A program made the position numbers and the translations under genes. A stretch of DNA of 64,000 nt from Spirosoma oryzicola (GTDB lineage Bacteria > Bacteroidota > Bacteroidia > Cytophagales > Spirosomataceae), in contig NZ_CP089539.1 of the NCBI RefSeq assembly GCF_021233055.1, positions 124,001 to 188,000 of the forward strand, in the 5' to 3' direction. Shown piece by piece: positions 1-9,220 of the stretch. The notes beneath the pieces are model-generated. The model made no database searches, had not been told where the DNA came from, and saw only the letters and a list, made by a program, of their open reading frames with translations. Within the stretch, counting starts at the first letter, position 1; every line of letters begins with the position of its first letter.

Positions 1-779
1 TTTCGACCACACCAACGACCGGGATAGATCGAGGTACGAGCAGATAACCCATGCTGATTTAAGGTGTCTGTTACCCAGGACTCATCAAAGGCCGTACCCA
101 GATCCGGATCCAACGGGTTAAAAATATAACGGCCCTCTAATTCGTACTGGAAATTGTATTGACTTGTTTTTTCTGCCATGAGTCTGCGCGACTCCTCGTT
201 GAGCAGAAAGAACGTAGCGAAGCAGCGACCACTGGGTTTAAGCACGCGACTGATTTCTGCAATGTAATGAGCAGTCTCCCGGACAGGCATGTGTGTGAAC
301 ACAGACGTCAAAAAAACGAAATCAAAGTGGTTGTCTTCGAACGGAAACCGATATTCATGCGCTTGATACTGTCCACTCGGATGGTAATGACTGTTGTACA
401 CATCAGCCAATTGAAAATGAAAATTGGGAAAACGGGGAGTAATCATTCGCTGGCACCAGTCGATACCCTGACTGACAATATCAAAACCCTCATAACTTCC
501 TGGCGACGTTAGGTAGTCGGTTAAGGGAACAGCCATTCTACCAATGCCACACCCTACGTCGAGAACAGATTCGTTAGGTTTCAAACCACCCAGTTGAATA
601 AAATGCTGTTTGAATTCCTGACCAACGACCCGGAAGTCGCCCGCTCCGATAAATATCTTGGAGCGGGGAGGAGTTAGTCTGTCTCGTAAGCCAAAAAGTA
701 GCTCGCTGTAATCGACAACACTCGTATAAGTTCTTTTTATGGGCTTTTTTAAAGCACCGGGGATAAATTGCCGTAACAT
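1..779 (-). CDS. class I SAM-dependent methyltransferase (3' end outside window)
   Basis: The minus-strand frame is open from the ATG at 779 to the window edge, giving about 259 residues without a stop, so the C-terminus is missing. The glycine-rich SAM-binding motif I (VLDVGCGIG) is at residues 72-80. It is followed by the acidic FDIV strand near residue 100 and a 'LKPSGR' post-motif typical of Methyltransf_11/25 folds. The substrate cannot be read from the sequence. An in-frame ATG at 797 would add six residues. The gene has no close partner in the window, since about 400 bp of AT-rich DNA separates it from the next gene. Confidence 0.85.
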   Translation of the reverse strand, partial: MLRQFIPGALKKPIKRTYTSVVDYSELLFGLRDRLTPPRSKIFIGAGDFRVVGQEFKQHFIQLGGLKPNESVLDVGCGIGRMAVPLTDYLTSPGSYEGFDIVSQGIDWCQRMITPRFPNFHFQLADVYNSHYHPSGQYQAHEYRFPFEDNHFDFVFLTSVFTHMPVRETAHYIAEISRVLKPSGRCFATFFLLNEESRRLMAEKTSQYNFQYELEGRYIFNPLDPDLGTAFDESWVTDTLNQHGLSARTSIYPGRWCGR

Positions 780-1093
780 ATTGAAGCTGGAAAACATTAA
801 AAATGGATAGATTAAAGAAACGTCTGGCTAATACCGTTATGCACATAGCCTACAGTCCAGTAAGACTATGAATAGGTTGGACGCACGCTGTGTGAATGCC
901 TTCCGCTAAGTACTTACGCTATTTCCCATACATATACCAAGACGATGACTTAATTCAATAGTCACTATTAACTACTATTATTTCTTGAATTGTATATAAA
1001 TAGTTTACAGTACGAATATAATATAAATTTATATTATTGTTTTCTTTTAACAATCAATACGTAAATATACTACTGCTAGCCTCTGTAGAAACT
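780..1093. other. AT-rich intergenic region upstream of the methyltransferase
   Basis: No coding frame is supported here. The stretch from about 960 to 1070 is strongly AT-rich and probably carries the methyltransferase promoter, but I could not place a confident TTG/TAnnTTTG pair. Confidence 0.5.
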
Positions 1094-1140
1094 AAAAAAC
1101 CTCTGTCTTGCTGACTTAAAACAGAGCAGCAAAGCAGAGG
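1094..1140 (-). terminator. rho-independent terminator after the 1180-1590 gene
   Basis: On the minus strand a hairpin with arms at 1127-1140 and 1100-1113 (two mismatches in 14 bp) is followed by six T residues (plus-strand AAAAAA at 1094-1099). It lies 40 bp past the stop of the GH2-linked gene pair and fits its end. Confidence 0.7.
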
Positions 1141-1179
1141 CTTTTGACTTTTATGCGTAAAAAAATTGTTAGAACCTTC

Positions 1180-1590
1180 TCAAGATTTAGGTTCCTGCTT
1201 GGGTTTTTCCTCTTTTGGCTTTAGCGTGCCACGAGCAATCGGCTCAGGTTTCGATTTTGGATTGGTGAACCGGAGCAACGTAGCCGTTGGTAAAGAAGCT
1301 TTGGGTAGACGAACAATAAGCAGTTGATAAGATCGGGTACCGATGATCAGGTTGTAATAAACCATATTGCCCGATTCCTGAGCCAGCCCCCAGTTAGCTA
1401 TAGGCTCCTTGGTAAGCAACGTTTCGTCCTCTTCTGTCAAAGCCGCAAAAGCAGTGTCGGGCTGAAATTGCTTAGCGGTAATTCCTTCAATGACGGAAAT
1501 AACCGCTTGCGGAGTAGCCGCCGGTTTAGTTTGGCCGTTGACAGCCAACCCAATAGCCATCAACGGCAAAAATAAGAGCAAGTTTTTCAT
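1180..1590 (-). CDS. small secreted protein, unknown function
   Basis: The 136-residue product starts MKNLLLFLPLMAIGLAVNGQ, a clear Sec signal peptide with a likely cleavage after the GQ. The frame extends upstream to a TTG at 1620, but the ATG at 1590 places the signal peptide at the N-terminus and is preferred. The mature part is about 115 residues, with a hydrophobic strand around 'YYNLIIG' and a Lys/Pro/Glu-rich tail. No family is recognised. It lies 30 bp downstream of the GH2 stop on the same strand, so the two are probably co-transcribed, and a terminator follows. Confidence 0.7.
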   Translation of the reverse strand: MKNLLLFLPLMAIGLAVNGQTKPAATPQAVISVIEGITAKQFQPDTAFAALTEEDETLLTKEPIANWGLAQESGNMVYYNLIIGTRSYQLLIVRLPKASLPTATLLRFTNPKSKPEPIARGTLKPKEEKPKQEPKS

Positions 1591-1620
1591 CGCTTTGATA
1601 GTTGTTATCTCGTTGCTCAA

Positions 1621-3537
1621 CTAGGGTGTCGGCTGCGTTGTTATTTGATGTGTATTCCGCGAATTGAGCAGACCAGCGGGAACCGTCAACTCGCCCGTCT
1701 GCGGATCAATCAATCCGTTTCGTTCATCTTCAATATTCGTTGCCTGCGTGTAAATATCACCCGCAACGGGATGCTTGCGTAGTTCTTCTTTGAATTGTCG
1801 AATACGCTCTGCCCGATCTTCCGATTCGTTGGGGCCACCGTAGTCGGCAAAGCCAAAGCCACCCCATTCGCTCACCAATAAAGGTACCTGCCGACGGTAG
1901 AAAAAAGGATCGCCAACTACCAGCGGAAAAGCGGCCACACCAATAAGTTCACCCGCCGTCAAACGACCAAGCAACTCGCGCCAACGCGTCAAATCAGGGG
2001 TGTAAAGGTGAGCGGTCAGCAAATCGGATTTCAAGCGCCCCTCATACGAGATATGATGCCATCCATCGTTGTCGACTACCAGGTATTGTGGATAAGCGAT
2101 TTGCATGAAATGGTACATGTCCATGATGTACTGCCGCGTTTCAGGGTTGACGGCAATGTCCTGCGCTCCCCAGTCTTCATTGTAAAGACTCCAGATGACA
2201 ACCGACGGATGCGTACTGATCAAAGAGACCATGCGCAAAAGCTCAGCCCGGTGGTTTTGACGACTTCGCGTGGTTGAACTATGAGGACTTGGCACCTCGA
2301 CCCAAAGTAGCAACCCTAGCTTATCCGCCAGGTTGTAAATCCGGGGATCAACACCGGCAATGTGAACCCGTACCAGATTGCAGCCCAGCTCTTTCATAGC
2401 CAGCATGTGCCGCTGCATTTCCTCGTACGTAGCCGTACCCGGCTGGTAGAGAATACCGTCCAGGTAGATAGGCTTGTTGTTCAGGTAAATATAACGGCCA
2501 CGGGCTTCGATTTTCCGTAAGCCAAATTCGGTTTCAATCTGGGCGACGTACCCTTCTGAGTTAATCAACTGAGCCACCAGTTTGTACCGCGTTGGCGATT
2601 CGGGCGACCATAACTCGGCACCTTCCATGTCAAGCACTACCCGCTGCTGTTTTTGACCGGCCTCTAACCGCAATGGATAATCAGAGGTAGCCAGTAGTTC
2701 GGTTTCTTGCAGATCGAACGCTTGTAGCCGGAGTGTGTAATCGCCAGGGTCATGGATGCGCGTCAGGACGCTGAACCGAACCAGCCGATCTTCGACGACA
2801 CTAACCACACCCACCCGCGAACGGAGCCGGTTCCGTTCGACGGTTTCGAGCCAAACACTCCGAACAGCCCCCGTGTACGTCTGGTACCAGATACCACCGC
2901 GTTTGTAGACGTGCGACTCCTGCTTTCCCCGTGGGATCTCAGCGTCCATCGTGTCCGCAATGCGAACCGTCAGCCGGTTGTGCTGCCGTAAACACTCTTC
3001 GGGAAGCTCGTATGAAAACGAGGTGTATTCGCCCAAATGGATCTCTTCGTCCTCGATGGTTTTAAGCGGGTGTCCATTGAGCCAAACGCGGGTTTCGTAG
3101 CCACAAGCCCCAAAGGTGAGTTGGATCATCGAGCGGGAAAGCGGTTCGCTGCGGTTAGGCAACGAAAACTCCCGTTCGTACCAGGCTACCACCTTATCCT
3201 GCCAGGTGCTTGGTGTATTTTGTCCTTTTGCCTGCGCCATGTGAGCCTCGATGGAACCAGGCCAATGCGCGGTTCCGTCGAACGAGTAGCGAACATACCA
3301 CCGTTCGTGTAAGCCTTTATCTTCAGGGTCCAGAGCAAATTTCCATTCCCCATCAAGCAGCAGATAGGTATTTGGCCGGAGGACCGACCGGGGTAGTTCA
3401 TTGATTGGTTCGGCAACGGTGGTATCGGAACGACTAGCCGAAAAACTGGTGTTAGGTGGTTTAACTTCCATATGTCTAGGGCGAAATAATGAAAACCGCC
3501 CTTTAGCCTGTACTGTTTCACGCAGCCAGTTACGCAA
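1621..3537 (-). CDS. glycoside hydrolase family 2 enzyme (beta-galactosidase/beta-glucuronidase type)
   Basis: The 638-residue protein shows the three-part GH2 architecture: an N-terminal jelly-roll sugar-binding domain (about 55-230), an immunoglobulin-like sandwich (about 235-340) and a TIM barrel (about 345-600). The general acid/base is expected at E454 in 'SLYNEDW' and the nucleophile at E557 in 'LVSEWGG'. No signal peptide is visible, so a cytoplasmic or unusually exported enzyme is implied. The exact substrate cannot be told from sequence; beta-galactoside, beta-glucuronide and beta-mannoside are all possible. The length is short for LacZ and close to beta-glucuronidases. The small secreted protein follows 30 bp downstream. 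Confidence 0.88.
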   Translation of the reverse strand: MRNWLRETVQAKGRFSLFRPRHMEVKPPNTSFSASRSDTTVAEPINELPRSVLRPNTYLLLDGEWKFALDPEDKGLHERWYVRYSFDGTAHWPGSIEAHMAQAKGQNTPSTWQDKVVAWYEREFSLPNRSEPLSRSMIQLTFGACGYETRVWLNGHPLKTIEDEEIHLGEYTSFSYELPEECLRQHNRLTVRIADTMDAEIPRGKQESHVYKRGGIWYQTYTGAVRSVWLETVERNRLRSRVGVVSVVEDRLVRFSVLTRIHDPGDYTLRLQAFDLQETELLATSDYPLRLEAGQKQQRVVLDMEGAELWSPESPTRYKLVAQLINSEGYVAQIETEFGLRKIEARGRYIYLNNKPIYLDGILYQPGTATYEEMQRHMLAMKELGCNLVRVHIAGVDPRIYNLADKLGLLLWVEVPSPHSSTTRSRQNHRAELLRMVSLISTHPSVVIWSLYNEDWGAQDIAVNPETRQYIMDMYHFMQIAYPQYLVVDNDGWHHISYEGRLKSDLLTAHLYTPDLTRWRELLGRLTAGELIGVAAFPLVVGDPFFYRRQVPLLVSEWGGFGFADYGGPNESEDRAERIRQFKEELRKHPVAGDIYTQATNIEDERNGLIDPQTGELTVPAGLLNSRNTHQITTQPTP

Positions 3538-3646
3538 TACGTTTGTTTCCTGGTGTATTGAGAGACTACCTACATAAAAGTCAGGGTATCAGCTATTCAG
3601 GCAGTTTTGTGGCCTCTGCAAAACCGACTTGAAAATGCAGCTGGCT

Positions 3647-3698
3647 AAAAAAAATGTTACAATCTGAAGCCAGATGGTTATAGCGTCAGATTGTAACA
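3647..3698 (-). terminator. terminator of the alcohol dehydrogenase operon
   Basis: A 13-bp perfect inverted repeat (TGTTACAATCTGA at 3655-3667 with TCAGATTGTAACA at 3686-3698) is followed on the minus strand by a run of eight T residues. It sits about 40 bp past the stop at 3740. Confidence 0.8.
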
Positions 3699-3739
3699 AT
3701 GTCTGCTTTCAGGTTTGAAGCGTGTGTCTACAAATGCGG

Positions 3740-4231
3740 TTAGTCCTCTTGGGAATCATTTTTTCTCGACAGCAGGGCAACAACAGCGGTAGTTATCACT
3801 GCTCCGATCAGGATTTTTTGGACTAATCCTTTCCGGTTGTGCTGCCATTGTGCTTTCCAGCCCCTTTCGGCGAAGATGTTAGGGATGTGCCCCTTTTTCA
3901 AATCGTCAATGACCCCTTCTACGGCACCGATGCGATCAGCTAGTATCAAAGGTAGCCAATGACCGTATTCGGATTCACTGCTGCGAAATGCGTACCGCCG
4001 GATCTGTCCGCTTAAGCCTGAGGGCGGAACCGATGTTCCAAAAACCGCGCTAACGTTCGGGCGCTCAATGGAGCGTAACACTTCTATATCAACCGGTTGC
4101 TGGGGCGGACGCTCCCAGCTGTATCCTTTATGTTCGGCATCGGTGCGGTGCTTAATCGGATACGTTGGATTGTTCTTGGGATCGATGTCTATTCCCCAAC
4201 CTGGAATATGCGAATAATCTTTGTTTTCCAT
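3740..4231 (-). CDS. conserved hypothetical protein paired with the alcohol dehydrogenase
   Basis: The 163-residue protein starts at the ATG at 4231 (MENKDYSHIPGWGID), 13 bp after the dehydrogenase stop. The frame is open further upstream, but that part overlaps the dehydrogenase and looks like shadow translation. Most of the chain is hydrophilic and rich in Pro/Arg. A C-terminal hydrophobic helix (about 130-152, 'KILIGAVITTAVVALL') suggests a tail-anchored membrane protein. I recognise no catalytic motif. The tight spacing says it is translated with the dehydrogenase and may tether or assist it; this is inference. Confidence 0.75.
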   Translation of the reverse strand: MENKDYSHIPGWGIDIDPKNNPTYPIKHRTDAEHKGYSWERPPQQPVDIEVLRSIERPNVSAVFGTSVPPSGLSGQIRRYAFRSSESEYGHWLPLILADRIGAVEGVIDDLKKGHIPNIFAERGWKAQWQHNRKGLVQKILIGAVITTAVVALLSRKNDSQED

Positions 4232-4244
4232 AATGCTTTCCTGA

Positions 4245-5405
4245 TTATCTGGCTGAAGGTGGAATGAGAACGGGTTTGATGCAATTGTCCAGCTTATCGG
4301 AAAAAATGCGATAAGCATCGGCAACCTCTTCCAGCGGAACGCGGTGCGTGATCAGTGCTTTCGGGTTAATAACTCCGTTCTGCACGTGTTCAATCAAACG
4401 CGGCAGAAGGCGCTTTACCGAAGCCTGGTTCGCCCGGATCGTAATGCCTTTGTTGACCACATTGCCAATCGGAACCAAGTTGTCAGTAGGGCCGTACACG
4501 CCCACAACCGAAACTATACCTCCTTTTTTAACCGAATTGATGGCCCAGTGGAGCGCAGTGGCCGAACCCGCCTGTATCAGCAGCTTACGTCCGGTAATGG
4601 TCTGTAATGGACTTCCTGCGGCTTCGGCACCGACGGCATCGATGCACACATCGGCCCCCATCCAGTCGGTCGTTTTTTTGATAAACACCACGGGATCGTC
4701 CATTTCTTTAAAGTTATACGCTTCACAGGGCGCATAATCCCGAACGAACTCCAGTCTGTACTCTACATGATCGAGTACGATAACCCGACCGGCCCCAAAC
4801 AACCAAGCACATCGGGCAGCCATTATACCTACCGGACCTGCTCCAAAAACAACTACAGTATCACCGGGCTGAATACCTGCCATTTCAGCGGCCTGGTAGC
4901 CAGTCGGCACCACATCGGTCAACATAACCGCATCGTCCGGGTCCATGCCTGGGGGAATAACGGTAGGGCTAACGTCTGCATAAGGAACGCGTACGTATTC
5001 AGCTTGTCCGCCATCGTATCCGCCAGCGGTGTGCGAATAACCAAAAATTCCGCCGACTGCTGAAGCTTGCGTATTTGATTCATGACAATTGCCGTACAGA
5101 CCCTGCTGACAAAAGGCACACTTTCCGCAGGCAATGTTGAACGGGACAAGTACATGATCACCGACTTTGAGCTTCTGTACTTCGGGACCTATTTCTTCGA
5201 CAATGCCCGTAAACTCATGTCCGAAGGTCATACCAACGCGGGTATCCGGCACGTTGCCGTTATAGAGATGAAGATCCGACCCACAAATACAGGAGCGAGT
5301 TACGCGCACGATAGCATCCTGAGGATGCTTTATTTCAGGATAAGGTTTTTGGTCGATACGAACCCGTTGTGGGCCTCGGTAATTCATGGCCAGCATAAGT
5401 CTCAA
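4245..5405 (-). CDS. zinc-dependent alcohol dehydrogenase, formaldehyde dehydrogenase-like
   Basis: The 386-residue MDR-superfamily enzyme has a GroES-like N-terminal domain and a Rossmann domain. Catalytic zinc ligands are expected at C41, H63 and D164 ('LTDVVPTGY'). The structural zinc lobe has C93, C96, C99 and C107. The dinucleotide-binding motif GAGPVG is at 188-193. The D164 ligand and overall layout resemble the glutathione-independent formaldehyde dehydrogenase subfamily, but substrate use cannot be decided from sequence. It leads a two-gene operon with the hypothetical protein at 3740-4231. Confidence 0.88.
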   Translation of the reverse strand: MRLMLAMNYRGPQRVRIDQKPYPEIKHPQDAIVRVTRSCICGSDLHLYNGNVPDTRVGMTFGHEFTGIVEEIGPEVQKLKVGDHVLVPFNIACGKCAFCQQGLYGNCHESNTQASAVGGIFGYSHTAGGYDGGQAEYVRVPYADVSPTVIPPGMDPDDAVMLTDVVPTGYQAAEMAGIQPGDTVVVFGAGPVGIMAARCAWLFGAGRVIVLDHVEYRLEFVRDYAPCEAYNFKEMDDPVVFIKKTTDWMGADVCIDAVGAEAAGSPLQTITGRKLLIQAGSATALHWAINSVKKGGIVSVVGVYGPTDNLVPIGNVVNKGITIRANQASVKRLLPRLIEHVQNGVINPKALITHRVPLEEVADAYRIFSDKLDNCIKPVLIPPSAR

Positions 5406-5827
5406 TCGGTTTATGTTTTACTATCATCACTGATTAGATAGACACATTACTCTGTGCTAACCAACCTGCATAAGCAGGGCACAAGACCTGCTTTCGTGAC
5501 AATAGTTAACGTACGAATTGACCAATAAACCGGTAGTCGGTTGAGACGTTCGTATTCAACGAGCAGAAATAAGGGAACGGTACTGCCCGTTTCCTGATGC
5601 GGGTCCGCCATTATCCCAAAGAAAAAGATCTATAATGCTTAACTCCTTGATGAATTGACGAAACGATTTACGTTTTTTACAGACAATAATGCGTGATTCT
5701 TTGATGAAATAGGCAGGTAGTGAAACTTTATAAAAAAATATACACTCTAATCGAAATAGTTAAATAAAAAGTTACTATAATTGAGAGATTTGTTTACTGA
5801 TTACACACACACTTAATTTAACCTCCT
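5406..5827. other. divergent intergenic region
   Basis: This 420-bp region separates the minus-strand dehydrogenase from the plus-strand gene at 5828 and must carry both promoters. The right half is AT-rich (5690-5820). I see no convincing operator or hairpin and no ORF. Confidence 0.5.
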
Positions 5828-6073
5828 ATGAATGTTTTATTTACATTTAACCCCAACCGGGTACAGTCTATACCCAAGCAAATGGACCACATCCCTCAGA
5901 AAGGAACTGGGGTCCATTTCAGCGTCGAAACGCTCAAAGACGCGAGTGGTGAACTGGTGTTTTCTAAGGATGAATACAACGGTGTTTGGTTCTTAGTCGA
6001 AGGGAGCCAAACTATTTTTACGCAAGACATGAATTATTACGTAGAAGTAATCTTGTCCTTGGATGAAGACTAG
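5828..6073 (+). CDS. small protein of unknown function
   Basis: The 81-residue frame starts at an ATG directly after an AT-rich leader containing the purine-poor sequence AACCTCCT. The product has no signal peptide. The sequence pattern suggests alternating beta strands ('GVHFSVETL', 'GVWFLVEGS', 'NYYVEVILSL'), so a small beta-rich domain is likely. No family is recognised. It stands alone: the next gene on the right is on the other strand and ends 118 bp away. The codon pattern is consistent with a real gene, but the short length leaves doubt. Confidence 0.6.
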   Translation: MNVLFTFNPNRVQSIPKQMDHIPQKGTGVHFSVETLKDASGELVFSKDEYNGVWFLVEGSQTIFTQDMNYYVEVILSLDED

Positions 6074-6191
6074 CCCTGGTTTATGGAATTTGTTCAGGTA
6101 GGCTTGTATGCTGTGAGCAAGCCCCTTACTCATTATTATTCAGGATCAAGTCTTTAGCTGGTGATGAGTAAGGATGTACTTTAATTATTTC

Positions 6192-7043
6192 TTACCGGGG
6201 TGCTAGATCCTTATCATTTTTATACTTCTTTAAAACCTTGACTAGCTCGCGGCTAATCAAGGCGTATCCTTTGTCCGAAGGGTGCAAACCGTCGTACGTT
6301 TTATTGATAGCTCCGACCGGGTAAGGGTATTCATCCGTCGCAGGATTGAACGGTACATCGGTGAATGCCGGATAAGGATAATTGGTGTATACACCTCGTT
6401 GCGGGTCTTTCAATCGCTTGTAGTTCACCAGCTTCTTTAGTTGCAAACCGCGCAGGTGAAAAAGATCAACTACGGGTAAATGTTCGTAGTGTCCAATCGA
6501 GTCAATGGCCTTTGCAAACGATTCAAGATGCTGCCCATTCTTTTCCCGATAAGAGCCGTAGGCATTGTTTTTGAAATTGAACAGGTACACAAAGTCCACC
6601 CGCTGCATCGGGGTGATCAGTATAATGGGTGCCTGAGGATTCAGCGCACGGAGCTTATTGATAATAATGCGGAAAGATCCATAGACCGTATTATTTCCGG
6701 TGTTGCGTTGGTAGTCATCCAGCCGGCCCAGGGGTCGGCCAGCCCACCAGTCATTTGTGCCGAGAAAGACCGAGTAAATGTCCGCTTTGACTAATCCCAG
6801 GGTATCAATAGAACGGGCAATGCCGCCCGAAGTCCATCCGTTATGCCCTTGATTTGTGTAACGAATAAATGGTAGTTTTTCTACCACGCGCGTCATGTAT
6901 CCCTTCGTTACTCGATTTTCGGTTTCATCCAGATGATCGTTCAGATAAGTAATCGAGTCGCCAATTGCCACCCAGCTAATTTCATTGGGTTTGGACGAAC
7001 TGATCAGACAAGCCAGGGTCAGGAGCAGGAACAGCTTTTTCAT
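6192..7043 (-). CDS. secreted SGNH/GDSL hydrolase
   Basis: The 283-residue protein begins with a signal peptide (MKKLFLLLTLACLISSS). The SGNH blocks are clear: the nucleophile S30 in 'AIGDSITY', the glycine of 'NQGHNGW' near 66, N97 in 'LGTNDWW', and the D251/H254 pair in 'DGLHPSDKGY'. Enzymes of this fold are esterases, lipases or carbohydrate deacetylases acting outside the cytoplasm. The substrate is not determined by the motifs. It is a single gene, with about 100 bp to the upstream DUF1493 gene. Confidence 0.87.
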   Translation of the reverse strand: MKKLFLLLTLACLISSSKPNEISWVAIGDSITYLNDHLDETENRVTKGYMTRVVEKLPFIRYTNQGHNGWTSGGIARSIDTLGLVKADIYSVFLGTNDWWAGRPLGRLDDYQRNTGNNTVYGSFRIIINKLRALNPQAPIILITPMQRVDFVYLFNFKNNAYGSYREKNGQHLESFAKAIDSIGHYEHLPVVDLFHLRGLQLKKLVNYKRLKDPQRGVYTNYPYPAFTDVPFNPATDEYPYPVGAINKTYDGLHPSDKGYALISRELVKVLKKYKNDKDLAPR

Positions 7044-7139
7044 ACGGGTCAGTTAAGACCGCCCAAGCTATACAGAAATCGTAAAGTCACCAACAACGCC
7101 ATTCGTAAAATACGACTTGTGGGCATCATGTTTAATTTA

Positions 7140-7490
7140 CTAAAACTGAATCAGCTTGGGCCATGTGCGCGTTAGAACGGCTTTACTGAGATCGGCAAGC
7201 GTTATGTCGTAAACGGGTCTCGTCAGTGGTGGTAAACCCGCGATCTTTCTGACAAGGAAACTTAAACCGATAAGGTCCAATCCTTCCGGATAGAAGTACA
7301 TGGTACTATCGAAACCCGTTGGATCAATTGAAAACTCGTCGAAGAAAGCGGCCATGAATTCATACGTATCATCACCCGTCATCCGCAGATCTTTCTCCAG
7401 CGTCGTTTTGCCGCTTAATGGAAAGGAATGGCTCCCTCGAATTTTCTCCACGAAACTGATCACCTCCGGTAAGACAGCGCAAGATTCCAC
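7140..7490 (-). CDS. DUF1493-like (acyl-carrier-protein-like) protein
   Basis: The 116-residue protein matches the DUF1493 pattern: an N-terminal helix, a conserved 'LRMTGDDTYEFM' loop-helix, then 'FFDEFSID' followed by a Phe/Tyr-rich segment. The fold is ACP-like but there is no serine in the phosphopantetheine position, so carrier function is unlikely. It starts 4 bp after the CheY-like gene stop, so the two are translationally coupled. A regulatory partner role for the response regulator is inference. Confidence 0.65.
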   Translation of the reverse strand: MESCAVLPEVISFVEKIRGSHSFPLSGKTTLEKDLRMTGDDTYEFMAAFFDEFSIDPTGFDSTMYFYPEGLDLIGLSFLVRKIAGLPPLTRPVYDITLADLSKAVLTRTWPKLIQF

Positions 7491-7494
7491 AGCA

Positions 7495-7920
7495 CTAGAC
7501 CGGATTAGTTGTATTCTGATCGATCAGCCATTTATGGCGAAGCTTCAGCAGAAGTTGGTTTAATTCATCAATAGCACCCGGCTTCGTGAAAAAATCATTG
7601 GCTTTCAGCTCAGTTGCCCGCTGCTTGTCCGCATAATTATCCGAGGTTGTCAAGATGACAATGGGCATGGTGTCGTACTTGGCGTCCTTACGGAGGAACG
7701 CGAGCGCTTCAAGTCCACCCATGAATGGCATGTTCAGATCGAGTAGAACTAACTTGGGTAAGCGGGTGGTAACAGCTAAAGCGTTGAGCAGTTCCTGTCC
7801 ATTGAAAAACGACTTCAGTGTAAATTCAGGATTGTACTGCTTAAAGACCTGTTGTACTAAAAATCGGTCGTCTTCATCATCATCGACCAGAAACACGCAC
7901 GGTGTGGATTGTAAAGTCAT
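7495..7920 (-). CDS. stand-alone CheY-like response regulator
   Basis: The 141-residue protein is a single receiver domain with no output domain. Acidic residues D13-D15 bind the metal, D61 in 'LLDLNMP' is the phosphorylation site, T91 and K113 are the switch residues. Such single-domain regulators in Bacteroidota often carry the 'VDDDEDDRFL' start seen here and act by protein contact. No cognate kinase is next to it; the partner is probably encoded elsewhere. It is coupled with the DUF1493 gene 4 bp downstream. Confidence 0.88.
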   Translation of the reverse strand: MTLQSTPCVFLVDDDEDDRFLVQQVFKQYNPEFTLKSFFNGQELLNALAVTTRLPKLVLLDLNMPFMGGLEALAFLRKDAKYDTMPIVILTTSDNYADKQRATELKANDFFTKPGAIDELNQLLLKLRHKWLIDQNTTNPV

Positions 7921-8266
7921 TATACAAGTTAATCGGTAGCTAGCTTATCGGGTGTACACACCCGCCTTGATCGTATAAAAATAATACAATAGGTGATTTT
8001 TAACAACTTAATCGATAAACAAAGCAACGCTTCCTATCCGAATGAAGACAAATGAGCGCAGGTTTCCTGCATGGTTCCTCTGACTTTTTTGTCTAAATAC
8101 CAGGCGATTTGTGAGATTACCATTACCTCATTAAAATAAAGTCAGGACAATCGATTGGGCGTAAGAGAGGTATAAAAGCTGGTTTCGGTATCAACAAAGT
8201 CCACCCAACAGACTGGCTGAAACTTAACGTAGTTCGACGTAGCTCCTCTTATTAACAATCGATTCC
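7921..8266. other. divergent promoter region
   Basis: This 346-bp region separates the response regulator (minus) from the sdhB-like gene (plus). It contains no credible ORF. It must hold promoters for both, but no TTG-N19/20-TAnnTTTG pair was found with confidence. Confidence 0.45.
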
Positions 8267-9007
8267 ATGAATATAACGCTAAAAGTCTGGCGACAGAAGA
8301 GTACAAGTAAACCTGGAAAATTAGTCGAGTACAAACTGGCTAATATCGATCCAGACATGTCATTTCTGGAGATGTTCGATATCCTGAACGGCCAGTTAAC
8401 GATGAAGGGTGAGGAGCCGGTAGCTTTTGACCACGATTGTCGCGAAGGTATTTGCGGTTCCTGCGCAATGTATGTCAATGGTCGGGCTCATGGTCCTCAG
8501 ACTGGTGCCGCCGTTTGTCAATTATACATGCGTAGCTTCAACGACGGCGATACCATCATCGTGGAACCTTGGCGGTCAAGGGCGTTTCCCGTCATTAAAG
8601 ATTTATCAACTGACCGTTCAGCCTTTGATCGCATCGTACAGGCGGGAGGCTATGTTTCTGTTAACACAGGTTCGGCACCGGAGGCAAATGAAATTTTGAT
8701 TTCGCGTCAGACTCAGGAAATGACGATGGATGCTGCCGCTTGCATTGCTTGTGGAGCGTGTGCCGCTGCCTGTAAGAACGCGTCGGCTATGTTGTTCGTC
8801 GGTGCGCAGATCTCCCGCTTTGCCTTGATTCCCCAGGGCCAAGCCGAGCGTCGCGAGCGTGCCGAACGGATGGTGGCTCAAATGGATTCCGAAGGTTTTG
8901 GCGCGTGTTCATTTATCGGTGCCTGCGCCGTTGAATGTCCCGCATCAATACCCCTAGAAGTCATCACACGGTTGAACCGGGAATATTTGGGCGCTAAGCT
9001 TCATTAG
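8267..9007 (+). CDS. sdhB: succinate dehydrogenase/fumarate reductase iron-sulfur subunit, isolated copy
   Basis: The 246-residue protein has every cluster ligand. The 2Fe-2S site is C58, C63, C66 and C84 in the N-terminal plant-ferredoxin domain. C159, C162, C165 and C169 begin the C-terminal cluster domain ('CIACGACAAACK'), and C214, C220 and C224 ('CSFIGACAVECP') complete the 3Fe-4S/4Fe-4S set. In the enzyme this subunit passes electrons between the flavoprotein SdhA and the membrane quinone. Here sdhA and sdhC are absent on both sides: upstream is a response regulator and downstream an opposite-strand barrel protein. The gene may be a paralogue working with subunits encoded elsewhere. A strong hairpin terminator follows. 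Confidence 0.9.
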   Translation: MNITLKVWRQKSTSKPGKLVEYKLANIDPDMSFLEMFDILNGQLTMKGEEPVAFDHDCREGICGSCAMYVNGRAHGPQTGAAVCQLYMRSFNDGDTIIVEPWRSRAFPVIKDLSTDRSAFDRIVQAGGYVSVNTGSAPEANEILISRQTQEMTMDAAACIACGACAAACKNASAMLFVGAQISRFALIPQGQAERRERAERMVAQMDSEGFGACSFIGACAVECPASIPLEVITRLNREYLGAKLH

Positions 9008-9164
9008 TAAATCCAAACAAGCTGTGAATAGAAACGTATTGTTTGTGCTTAAAGAGAAAAGTCAGCGATATCAGATGATCCGTAGTTTATTCATCTGCTT
9101 TTTGGGTACACGAAGCAGTCAGTCACTTAAACAGTGTAGTTAAAACAGAGGATCATAGTTAGTC

Positions 9165-9202
9165 GGAACGGCGCTCTTGGACCTTTTTAAGAGCGCCGTT
9201 CC
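9165..9202. terminator. bidirectional terminator hairpin
   Basis: A perfect 14-bp stem (GGAACGGCGCTCTT at 9165-9178, AAGAGCGCCGTTCC at 9189-9202) closes a 10-nt loop. It lies between two convergent genes ending at 9007 (plus) and 9221 (minus). There is no long T run directly after the stem, so it may act as a processing or attenuating structure instead. Confidence 0.65.
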
Positions 9203-9220
9203 AATGATTCATTCTATACT

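Noticed and set aside
159..512. 117-codon plus-strand ORF
   Set aside because: It is antisense to the methyltransferase frame, which has clear SAM motifs.
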